From Vandiemenella viatica (Eukaryota > Arthropoda > Insecta > Orthoptera > Morabidae), in assembly GCA_031002005.1 (NCBI GenBank), contig JARYHS010011408.1, positions 217,041,473 through 217,105,472 on the forward strand: 64,000 bases of DNA. Reading direction: 5' to 3'. Below are positions 25,501-38,400 of this stretch, piece after piece. Made by a program: the position numbers and the translations under genes. The notes under the pieces were generated by a model. It worked only from the letters and a program-made list of their open reading frames with translations, was not told the DNA's origin and made no database searches. Positions within the stretch are counted from its first letter, which is position 1. Each line of letters starts with the position of its first letter.

Positions 25501-28500
25501 TTCATCACTTTTGTCTTGCTTTGATTTATATTTAGTCCAAAATATTCCTTCAGTATTTTTTCTCCCTGAACACTTATGCCACATGGAAATTTTTCTTTGA
25601 TGTTCTTTATTGCTTCTTTTAGATACAAGTTGAATATTAACGTGGACAAACTACAGCCTTGTCTCACCTCCTTTTTAACTAATGCATGTCTCTCGTGATT
25701 CTCTTCTTTTATTATAGCCACTTGATTCTTATATAGCTTATAGAGTATTCTTCTATCTCGATACTTTAGACCTGACTTCTTTAAAATTTAAGAGGTTCTA
25801 CAGCGATCTCATCAATTCCAACTGCCTTATTTGCTTTCAAGTCATTCAGAGCTTTATTAAATTCTGTCCTCAAAACAGGATCTGATAAATCATAGTTCTA
25901 AAAGGTGTTTTTGAACTGAAAACTTCTGTAGGCGCGTTAGGTACTGTTTGGATAGGGATAAATCTGTGAATTTATAACTTCCCGTCACCGACATATTATG
26001 AAGTGTTGCGCGTATGTTATGCGCGTTAGACAGTTTTTGGATAGTAAAAATCTTAATATTTCGCGTCACCAACATGGTGTAGTAGAAGTATATTTGTAGC
26101 GATAAGTATGAGGTTATGTGCTTCGACAGCAGTGAAAACATAGATTATACTTGTATCTAATATATAAAAATGAATGGTTATTTATTTATTTTTTGTCACT
26201 GTTCTTCATACAAACACACAGTTTCTATCCGATTTTGATGGAATTTTTCATACATATATTTCAAAACAAACAGAAAAACACCGCTTACATTTGGTTCACA
26301 AAAACCTAAACCCTCTCCTCATTCCCCCACACACCTTAATTTCTGTCAACGTTGTTTATACAAACCCACAGTTTCTCTCCGATACTGATAGTACTTACCA
26401 CACACACAATTTAAAACAAGGCGGTGTGGTAGCTCATCGGTTAAGGCGCTTAGTTTCTTGCTCCAGTCACGGTTCAAATTCCGTGCTGAGAAGGAATGTT
26501 TAGGAGTTGTATTTGGTAATATGAGCTACCCCAGAACGTTTCGTGGTTCTGATTGGACTTCACACTATAGGCCCCAGATGAAAGGATGTGCCTTTCCTGC
26601 CTCTAACACAATAGCTTGGTACATTTCCACAGCTTCTTGTATAATGTGAAGTACTCCAGAACACTTCCGTGGTTCGGATTCTACGTTAAACTGTAGGTCC
26701 CTTGTACCTGGTAGCACTACCAGGTTAGGCTGAGGCGGTTAAGACAGGGGCGGAAGGCGCAGCCAGTAGAAACCCTATCACCAGGTTATTACGACCACAC
26801 ACAATTATTATTATTTTGTATATCTGTAGCTAAAAGTATGACATGTTGCGCGTATGATATTCATAATTTTAAGTTTTCACATCTGTTGGTAGTCTCCAAT
26901 GACTGCCCTTTATTATTACGAGCTTTTTTCCCCCTTTACACTTAACCAAAATTGATAAATGAGCTATTACGAGTATTTTAAACATTATGTTCTGCGAATT
27001 GGTAACATCATTAAATAAAAAAAATATTTTTTTCAGAATTCAACAAGTAAATGAAATTTTTTTAAATATCAAGGTCACGGGTATGCGGTAGTTCAGAGTC
27101 TAGCTGCTAGGCTGCGCTGGCGTCTGTAAGGAGTGATCGCTAGATGGCAGCACCACATATGATAGCGATATTGAGGTATCAAAAAATGCACTTCAAGGAC
27201 GCACTTGCTTGCTTTACAGCAGTCACAAAAATCAAATACTTAATGACAAATAATACACAAAATTTTAAAATGTTGGAATCTCATTCAGATAAATCTGAAA
27301 AACCAGAAAAGAGCTTTTCTTTGTGGAAAGATCATCACAAATTAGTAAACAAGAGTCGGAAATTAACTCAATTTGAGAATGTAATTTCTGATGAAATGCT
27401 ATTTATTTGCGTAGTCCATTAGATAGACTCGAAGAGAATCCTTTGGAAATCTTGAGTGATCTAAAAGTTCAGTTTCCTTAGCTTTATAGAACTGCCTTCA
27501 AATACTTGCGTATGGTCGAGACTTCTATTCCATCCGAACATTTATTTTCGAAGGCTGCTTATATAGTAAGTCAGCAAAGGAATAGATCGAAAGGAAAACG
27601 ATTGAGTATTAGTTTCTGGAAAGTTTGCCAAATTACCATTGGTGTTAAGCGGTTAATATTTTTAGGCAGATTTAGACTTTAATATTTAATGTCTGGTATA
27701 GTAATAAACTATTTCTGCTAATCTGTAGTTTTTGTTTCACTTACAAAGCTCACACAACTTAACCAACACACAGTATCATAAAATTAAGTTTTTAATGTTG
27801 GGTGAACGCTAACGCTCTGGCCTCGCATTGGGGAGGACGCTGGTTCGAATCCCCGTCATGGCATCCAAATTTGGGTTTTCCATGGTTTCCCCAGATCACT
27901 CCAGCCAAATACCGGGATGCTTCCTTCAAATGGCCTTTGCCGAATTCCTTGCCGTTCCTTGCCCCCAGTCCTTTCCCGCCCCTAATGACCTAGACGTCGA
28001 CGAGGCGTAAAGCCATAAACACTAAGAGCATAAATTAAACACATCTTTACAGCTACAGCACCACACTGCTAGTATAGTTTTGCTCTGTGTTGACACGGAC
28101 CAAACGAAAGACGGTGAACTAGTGATGCTCGATATACATAGGAAACATAATTGTTTACTATCCGAATCAATTCGATGCATCACTTATTCTCGATGTTTAA
28201 CGGTTCACCGATGTATTTCATTCGATTCATCGGAAGAACGCACGCGTTGTTTCGACGCAATAGGATTAGTTTTAAAGCAAAACAAAAACAGGAAATTCTA
28301 TCGCTGTCCATTATTTTTGTTACCTACAAAATTACATTACATTACATTACAACAACAGAAAACTATAATTTGCTTGAAATTTTCCGCCACTGTTGGGTGG
28401 ACCTCAATCATATGCTGCTCCATGAGCTCATAAAAAGTAAACAAAATAATGGCCGACAAGTTAAATGCAGCTGAAGTTTCAACTAAAAAAAATCTGCGGA

Positions 28501-29369
28501 TAAATATTGTACTAGCAGTAAAGTAATCCCTTTAGCGCGCTGCATGCTTTCAAAATGCTAACCAATTGTGACTTACGAACCCATAATAATGGAAGTAAAT
28601 TGGTTCATCCTGAAACAAATCAACAAATGATGGTTGCTACGAACAATTTTAATCTTTAGCTATCGCGATCTTATTGGAGCCATGGCTCAAAAAACTACAT
28701 TTTGAAGACCTGATGGATTGTGCAAATGCTGTTCAAAAGATCAAAGATGTGATGAAGAGGAAGCTGGAAGAAAAGCAAACAGAGTCTGATTTAGATAGTT
28801 CGGAAAAACATTGGAATATTTCAGTCTATGGAACGATCATCACCAACTAGTTCATTGAAACTGGAAATCAGAAAAGACCAAAAAATGTGTTTCTGATGAG
28901 CTGTCTGTCTACTTGAGGACCCCGGCTGGCCAGATTAATGAAAACCCCTTAGAAGAATGGTCCAATTATAAACTACCAATTCCAGAATTGTAGAAAATGG
29001 TTTATAAATATTAAACTGTGGTAGCTACCTCAGTACCTTCAGTAAGACTTTTTTCGAAGGCTGAACAAGTTTTAAATCAACAATGTAACAGAATACAAGG
29101 AGAGCTAGTAAAATCTTTTTTATACAAAGTTTAGAGAAGAAATATTGGAATTTTTAAAGTCGGATTAAATTAGAATCCAAATACTGCCTCTCTTTCAGCG
29201 TTTCCTTGCTTTCCTTATATTCTATCTTTTCGGATATCCAATTTAGAAATCCCAGATATTCCAAAATTGCCTTTGTAAAAGACTAATTCAAAATACGATT
29301 CAATAAATGTCTCATTTTTCTACTATCCTAACCTTTGACTCATTTTATACTTTCTTAACCTTTATTATC

Positions 29370-29444
<75 letters not shown>

Positions 29445-32400
29445 TATTTTTATTCGATGCATCGAAAACATCGATGTGTTTACTCGATGCATCGTGAAAC
29501 ATCGATGCAACGTTTCGATACATCACTTCTAAATAACATCGATGTATTTTCTCCATGAACATCCCTACAATGAACTATCCGCGTTCAATAGGAAATGGCG
29601 AATAACAAAATATTGTCACATTTTTTTTTATTTTTTTACTTTTTTGTTTTTAAATGAACAGGTAAGTGATAAATTAAACGACATTTGCCGACGAATATTG
29701 TTGGTTGGTTTGTATTTGCTGAGCTGTAAAAAACATAAAAGTAATCCATGTTGTAAAAAACATCGATGTTTTTAATCGAGGCATCGACGCAGGCTTCCAA
29801 TGTTTTATATCGAATAAAAACAACGATGTATTTTCTAAGTTAAGAGAAACAGATGATACAGGTTAGTAAATATTGACCGCGAGAAGAAATTTATCTTTTG
29901 ACCGCGATTCGGTCTTGATGAATGGGATTCACAGAAAAAATAACTGTTGCATTTCGATGGGGTTTTAGATAATCTACAGCCTCTGATATAGGGAATATGG
30001 TATGTTTCATTTTGACGTGAAATCGGAAAGCTGAGGAAGTTAAGATAATAGAACCCATTATTCGTTAAACATGATTCACGCAAAAAATACTGGACGGATT
30101 TACTTACTTCTGACAATCCAAATATTTATCATGATTTGAACGTACGAGATGCGTAATAGCTTCTTTTTTTTCTCACTGGCGATTTGTTGACTGTCACTTA
30201 ATTCGTTTAACAGTCCATGTCAGCTATAGCTGTGGCCAAATGTTTAGGCGGGTACGTATAAACCCGCTGTTGCCGTACCTGGGAACAATCTCGCGAAGCG
30301 CTATCTTTCTATCACTAGAAAATTGTAACGCTGAGAGACCTGTGTTGCCTAGCACGAGCGTAAACAGCTCGCAACCCAACCCCAAACCTTCCACCTCCTT
30401 TTCAATACACAAAAAATGTGTGAACCTGTGAGTGGGAATTAGAAACTGTATATGTGTGTGAGTGAGCGTGCTCGAGAGAGGATATTTTGATTTTTAGTGA
30501 TGTGCGATATTTACGTGCGATATTAATTCGTTTTAGTTATTTATTAATTATAGTAATTTACTGTAATAATTTTACCGAACAAAAAAGTGTAGTATTTTAT
30601 AATTGGGATAATGTAGCAAGAGAATGGTGCTACTAAAAATGGATACTCGGGAAGATACTTATTCTCCTACTCCAGGTGTTTCGGGACTAACGACTCAAAC
30701 AACACGCACGTCATCGACAGTAGAACCACCGCGGCTGAAGAAGACAACAGAGTTTCGCCGGCAGAATAAATCTATCATTCACATTATGCACAAGTATTTT
30801 AAACTTCTTGTGGACAATGATGGTGAAGTTTTGTCATCTACATGTACTTTTGTGGGAAAAGACTTGACATACTTTATAGTAATGAAATAAAAAAAACTGT
30901 AGTGGTTTGTTACCGCAAAAAAACAACCATATTGCAAAAAAAAATAATAAATAGGGAATGGACAGGCCATTTGCGCTGCCGCTTGTGATGTCGGTTTGAG
31001 AACTGTCGAGAGCGTGTGTCGTGAGGGAAAATAACCTACATTTGTTTCTCGAAAGAAAAATATGAAACAATACAGCACTCTAACAAAGCTTAGTGACTTT
31101 GACAGGGACATTGTCAGGAGGAGAGTACACGAATTTTATGACAGTGATGAGTGGTAATATATAAACAAATAATTTTGTCGTTAATTATGCAAGTTTTTCA
31201 GTGCAAAGGATAACAAAATAAAATTTTGATTCTAGTTATTAATATAGGTTGCAGGCAACAGCTAATATAATATGAACGCCTATACAGTAAACAGTCTCCC
31301 ACATGGATCGTGAAACAAGACAGTAATATATTAGCGAAAACTGATGATAATTCTTTAGTCCTTTGTAGAACGTTATCCAGAACCATAACATCTTTCATTT
31401 TATCACATATGCTTAAAGTTAACGAGAGTGCATTTAATCTGACGTACAGAAAAAAATATGTATTGCGTGAGGAACAGGTGTCAATAAAGTTCATTTAATA
31501 GCATATGGTGGCTATGTACGGTAAGGGAGCCCGTGCCTGTAGTACAGTATAAAAGTGGGCATCTGAATTTCAGTTGGGGGAGAACCACCATCGCAGATAT
31601 TTCCACAGAGGAATGCGAGTGAAGACAAGTCACTCACGAAAATGTGGGCAGGTACGAACAGTAAATTAGTCGATGGTGACATTCAGGAGGTAAACAATTT
31701 GGAACATTGAGGAGATATCAGGCATTCCAAGATCAAAAAGAAGGAGATATTCTGACAGAGTGCTTCGCTCGTTGGTTAAAGACCAGTAAGGAGGTAGATG
31801 TATGTGAAAAGTTTCTTCTCTTTGAAGCCAAACTAGTAGATTACTTTGAATGATTTTTCATCATGGATAAGACCTGCTACTAACACAAATCAACAAAATA
31901 ACATGGCTGTTATCTCCATCCAAAGGCTCTTCCTCGTGTAGGGAAAGTGAAACTGCCTGTTTTTGTGTGGATTCTGAGGGGGTTCTGATCCAGATTTTAT
32001 CGAAAATAGGGACATATTATCTTAACCTTCGAAGGAAATAAGGAAATGAGAGCAGCTATCTGGAAAAATGATGCAAGATGTCAAAAAGGAAATGACGTAA
32101 ACGCATTGAAAAGTCGTCGGAGTGATAACGCCCTGACCGAAAACAAACTGGAAAAACTTGTAATAAATTACAAGGCACAGAGTGTAAGTGCAGTTGTTTA
32201 GAAGCTCCTACAAAGTGACACGGAATCAAACAACGGCCTGTACGTAATGATAACAAATCGTTTGCGGTTTTTAGAATCATTCAGCAAGTGATTTGCCTAT
32301 TCTCCCTTCCGAGTCGGGCAGCAGATTTATTGCCCGTAATAAACAGCTTAAAAATTGTTTTTTTATCTGTGTTCCACATATCACGACACGATATATTCCC

Positions 32401-35400
32401 GCCGATAGACAGAACAGGCAGAATGACCTGGTTACCCGCTATCTCGTGGGGGGAACCTGGGTTTGAGGAAAGCTGGAGGACGGATGTTGAGGACTCATGA
32501 CTGAACTTTCACTTTATCATTAGGATTGGCACTTTCTGACAGCTCCATCACCACCAGCTATAGATTTGCAGGGGTCAAACGTGTTCACATGCGGCTGAGC
32601 CGTCTGATAGCCTATAATGCTCACCAATGCTCACCAACGCTCACCAATACTCACCAATGCACACCAATGCTCACAAATGTTCACCAATGTTTACCAATGT
32701 TCACCAATGCTCACCAATGTTCACCAATGCTCACCAATGCTCGCCAATGCTCACCATTGCTCACTAATGCTCACTAATGTGCTCACCAATGCTCACCAAT
32801 GCTCGCCAATGTTCACTAAAGCTCACCAATGCTCACCAATGTTCACCAATGCTCACAAATGCTCACCAATGCTCACCAATGTTCACTAATGCTCACCAAT
32901 GCTCGTCAATACTCACCAATGTTCACCAATACTCACCAATGTGCTCACCAATGCTCACAAGCGTTCACCAATGTTTGCCAATGCTCACCAATGTTCATTA
33001 ATGCTCACCAATACTCATCAATGCTCACCAATGGTCACAAATGTTCACCAATGTTCACCAATACTCACCAATGCTCGACAATGCTCGCCAATGCTCACCA
33101 ATGGTCACCAATGCTCACTAATGCTCAATGCTCACCAATGCTCACCAATGTGCACCAATACTTATCAATGTTCACCAATGCTCACCAATGATCAATGCTC
33201 ACCAATGATCAATGATCACTAATGCTCACCAATGTTCACCAATGATCATTAATGCTCACCAATGCTCACAAATGCTCATCAGTACTCACCAATGCACATG
33301 AATGCTCACCAATGTTCTCCAATACTCACCAATGCTCACCAATGATCATTAATGCTCACCAATGATCACTAATGCTCACCAATGATCACCAATGCTCACC
33401 AAAGCTCACCAATGCTCACCAATGTGCTCACCAATGCTCATCAATGCTCATCAATGCTCACCATGGGGGACGAGGGATTCAGATTAATGAAAAACTGCAC
33501 ACGTAATTAACGGACGCCCCTCTTACTAGCATTGCAGATGATGCTCAGGCTAGATACCTGTTCCGGTCGAGCAGCGACGGCGCCTTGTCCCTGCCCAGCA
33601 CGGAGTCGATCTCCGCCTGAGCCTTGAGCTGCGCCTCAGGGTGTGTGATGAGGAAGAGGAAGCACCACGACAGTGTGTTGCTGGTCGTCTCGCTGCCCGC
33701 CGCGAACATGTCCTTCACCACCGAGATCAGCTGCTCCTCTGGACACAGGCGACAACCAGCTCTCACTACATCTCTCACACAAACTAACAGAACACGGCAG
33801 TTTGTTGGTACAAGCAAATACGAATCGCATTATCGGCAGAGACAGCTCGAAGTCTGTGACGTAGACGAATCTTATATATCAAAGGGGATGTTAGTATATT
33901 TATGCAAGATGAATAGACGTCAACACCGTTTTACCGATTACCATGAAATTTGGCATATACGTGTATCCTTTCCTGGAGGCGGTTTCTGACGAAAAAATTC
34001 CAAAACCACCCCCTCTCCCCTTTTACACAAATTAGATTTTATACAAACCCACAGTTTTCATCCGATTGAACTTTGCACACGTATACTTATGAAGAAATAG
34101 AAAAAAAACCTTTCATCCCCATAATTTTTGTCAATTTTCTTTATACACGTAATGCAATTTTATTTGATCACCAATCCGCGGATCATACAGATTAGCGTAC
34201 TTCAGACACAATAGCATTGCCAGCAATAAAAGATTTGCTACGACTCATAAAAATTGTTGTCGTTCCAGGCACTCCCCAATGAAACAACATTATTACCGAT
34301 CCACCACCTGTGTTTAACAAATTGTCCATATATTTATACTATATATGTTCAGCGAAACTCAGTACGAAATACAACGCCGTACAGCTGTAACATTTACACA
34401 ACGTCTCAGTTCAAGTAAACAGATTTTTCATTTCGTTCTGCGTCTATTAATCGTATCCTTATGCCGTTCATGTAGCGTATGGACTGATTATTGTTGTTAC
34501 GTTTGGTTTCGAAATTTATGAGAACAATAATTATGAAAAATAAAATATTTTTGGTTGATAACTGAAGTTTTTCATCAGTTTTGGGATGCAACAATATAAC
34601 TCTTTGTGAAGTCTTCTATTCAAATAACAGAATCGTTTATAAATTATCACATAGTCCAATCGTACTGAAACAGCTGAATGTTGAATTACAAAATAATAAT
34701 TTGCGTTTTTACAAATAATTTTTTTCATTAATTCATTTAGTTTTTGATTCTAGTTTAGATAATACCGTGATTGTTTACGTGGTGAAGCTATTTATTCTAC
34801 GAAGACTTTTATCCTTTAAGTATGTGAAGTAAGTAGTAAGATTAAAAATATAAAAATTAACCTTTCCGCTTGAGAAAACTGTTCAGTCTATAATTCTATT
34901 TCATTGAGAAAAAAATTATAAACTCATAATTTTATTTATGTAAAAACACAGATAAGTACCGAACTTATGTTTCACCTTTCTACGTAATGAGAGAAAATAA
35001 AAGTTGCGATACCGGTGAATGTAGTGTTGGGATCCTGTTTCTGGGTTTCCATCTCTCTGAGAAACACATCTATCAGATCTCTGTCGTGGTCCGCTGGTAG
35101 AGATGTCTTGTGCTCTCTTACGATATCCTGAAACAAAGAGAAATAAAATCATATCAGATGCATTATTCATATGTATGGTACAAATTCAAAGATATGCACT
35201 AATAAGTTAAAACTTCTGAACACTATTGCATACTGTTCCAACAACTTTCTTAACTAAAACTATATTAAGCACCAACGTAAGCCCACCCACTGTACACTAA
35301 CTGCTTTTGATGGGTAAGTTCCCTACTTTTCCTTTTGAAAATACGAAATAAGCTAGATGCGAATGAAGTTGTAGTGGTATCTTTACCAGATTTTCGTTCA

Positions 35401-38400
35401 TATTTTATTCCTCTACAGTCATGTCTTTTTATTGCTTCCTGTATGGAACTTTCTAAGTAGTATTCAAAACAAACATTTCGTATACACTGCAACTCGTCTG
35501 ACAACTTTCAGTTAAACATTTAGAACTTTTTCTACTGGTATTCCTGATTACCATATGATGAACTTTTCTGTAGGCCTCCCAGCTCTTTCATTTGGGGCAG
35601 CTAAAATTCTACGTTATTGACTTCGGTGCAGAAAGAAATGTACTTGACATTTTCATGCTCAGTGTTTTTAATGGAAGCTCCATTTATAGAAGCCATTGGA
35701 ATCTACATTTTGGATTATTCGGCATTTGAGAAATCTGTGATGAAGGTGAAACTTATGTAAGTATCCTTAGCTTCATAACTAAGAAAACAACCAGTAGGAA
35801 CTCAACAGAGGGGTAGCTAAATTTTTAACGTTATCTCGACATTTCTTGAACTGTACTACTGAGAAACAAATTAATAGACATTTTTAAATTCCATAAGCTC
35901 TTTCGTTCACAGTCGTGTGGTACTTCATCGGTTCACTTAATTTCTGCACGAGTGTACAGTATCACAATTTAAAGACTGCCATAGTTAATCTTGCCACCCT
36001 TCAAACTTAACTCGACAAAGTACAATTCTCCACACGCGGTATCATAGGAGAACTAAGCCCCTGATTATTTTTGACATTTAAAAGTATCCACTTTTCAGTG
36101 GAGCATGTTTTGTTAGAAACTACATCCATCGGTTATAATTATAATTCCTAATAGTAAAATTACTTTACTTCCACATTTATTTCAGCACGAATGCAGCATT
36201 TCATGATCAGTGATTTTTATGTTCTATTCTAATCTATCAGTATCCCATTTCAATGTTTTGTAATTGTGATTCATTATTTTCAGTTATCGTGCTGTACAAC
36301 TGTAGCAACACCATCCTCGGTGAGATTGCATGTGGTAAAATCTATTAACGAAATAAACCTAACCTGCTACTTTAAAAAAAACTTCCCCGTAATTAAGGAG
36401 ACACTCTGTTCATGATTTAAGTCCAATATTTCTTACAGTTACTGACTTTGACTTGTAGGGCCACCACTGTAGTGAATGGCAAATGATCTCTCTCAACGAT
36501 AAGGTCATAATAATAATAATGCATATGGCACTGAGCGTGGTGGGCGAGCGGTAACGCTCTGGCCTCGCATTCCGGAGGAAGTGGGTTTGATTCCCCGTTC
36601 GGGCATCCAAATTTGGATCTTTCACGGTGTAGCCAAATAATGCCAGGCGAATACCGGGATGATTCTCTCAAAAAGGCCGACGAATTCTTCCCCGTTCCTT
36701 GTTCCTAGTCGTTTCCCATCTCTAATGACTACTACATCGACGAGTCTATAGACAAAAAAAAAAGCTTCCCGGAAGAGTAGTTCAGCCAGTTGTTTGACAG
36801 AGTTACGATTTGCCACGCAGTCGCCCCTGCTGTGGCTGCCCTAACATAACCCGGTGATCTTATTGCAGTTTAATGTGGAATCCGAACTATAGAAGCGTTC
36901 TGGCAAACTTCACATTACGCAGCAAATTGTGCCAGGGGTGAAGGTCGAGTTAAGGGCCTTCAAAAATCCCAGTGATTCGAACAGGGAACCTTTCGATCTC
37001 CAAACAGACGCCTTAACCACTGTACCATCATACCACTCGTGATGATAAGGTCCTAACGTAACCTAATTTGGGGATTGCAACGCAAGATCAGAATATGCTG
37101 ATAATCGTGCGCTTCCTATGTCAGGTAAGTTGTGTGACGTGGATCAGTGGCACTGACCGTGAAGAAATGCCACATTTGCGCCTGAAGCTGGTCGAAGGTC
37201 TTGAAGCCGGATGCGGCTGGCGCCAGGTGCCTGAGGATAGGCAGGTAGGTGATGATCCCGCCCGAGGTGTCCACGGCGCTGGTGAGGGCGTCCAGAGTGC
37301 CCACAAAGCGCGCCAGCTCAGGGTCGTCGTGCGAGTAGCGCCTCCCGGCAGTCAGCCTCCACAGCGAGTTGAGCACCGCCACTGAGAAGGCGCGCTGCAT
37401 CCACACGGGGTGGCCTGCAGACGAGCGGAGACGAGAAACAACGGCCGCAGCCTCCTCCTGCAAACAACACAACAGTAGAGCCTTCCAGCTGTCGGCCTCC
37501 TCAGCAAGTTGAACAATGCCAAGGAGAAGGCGCGCTGCATCCACACCGGGTGGCTTGCAGACGAGCGGAGACGAGACACCACGGCCGCAGCCTCCTCCTG
37601 CAAACAACACAACAGTAGAGCCTTCCAGCTATCGGCCTCCTCAGCAAGTTGAACAATGCCAAGGAGAAGGCGCGCTGCATCCACACGGGGTGGCTTGCAG
37701 ACGAGCGGAGACGAGACACCACGGCCGCAGCCTCCTCCTGCAAACAACACAACAGTAGAGCCTTCCAGCTATCGGCCTCCTCAGCAAGTTGAACAATGCC
37801 AAGGAGAAGGCGCGCTGCATCCACACGGGGTGGCTTGCAGACGAGCGGAGACGAGACACCACGGCCGCAGCCTCCTCCTGCAAACAACACAACAGTAGAG
37901 CCTTCCAGCTATCGGCCTCCTCAGCAAGTTGAACAATGCCAAGGAGAAGGCGCGCTGCATCCACACGGGGTGGCTTGCAGACTAGCGGAGACACCACGGC
38001 CGCAGCCTCCTCCTGCAAACAACACAACAGTAGAGCCTTCCAGCTATCGGCCTCCTCAGCAAGTTGAACAATGCCAAGGAGAAGGCGCGCTGCATCCACA
38101 CGGGGTGGCTTGCAGACGAGCGGAGACGAGACACCACGGCCGCAGCCTCCTCCTGCAAACAACACAACAGTAGAGCCTTCCAGCTATCGGCCTCCTCAGC
38201 AAGTTGAACAATGCCAAGGAGAAGGCGCGCTGCATCCACACGGGGTGGCTTGCAGACGAGCGGAGACGAGACACCACGGCCGCAGCCTCCTCCTGCAAAC
38301 AACACAACAGTAGAGCCTTCCAGCTATCGGCCTCCTCAGCAAGTTGAACAATGCCAAGGAGAAGGCGCGCTGCATCCACACGGGGTGGCTTGCAGACGAG

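Larger units (their letters stand above)
28120..29530 (+). mobile_element. Degenerate hAT element with CATCGATG clusters
   Basis: The interior reads (with frameshifts) NENPLEEWSNYKLP and VATSVPSVRLFSKAEQVLNQ followed by CNRIQGE, the hAT dimerisation block, at about 28930-29120. The outer parts carry repeated ATCGATG/CGATGCATCG motifs (28170-28260 and 29450-29560), resembling subterminal transposase-binding repeats. The outermost AGTGATG...TCGA at 28121 recurs inverted near 29525 and may be the terminal repeat. There is no matching 8-bp duplication, so the boundaries are tentative. Confidence 0.68.

Noticed and set aside
32526..33222. Five overlapping plus frames with TNAHQCSPML cycles
   Set aside because: These come from a 10-bp repeat which is open in all plus frames by arithmetic. 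There is no start context, no signal and no non-repeat flanks.
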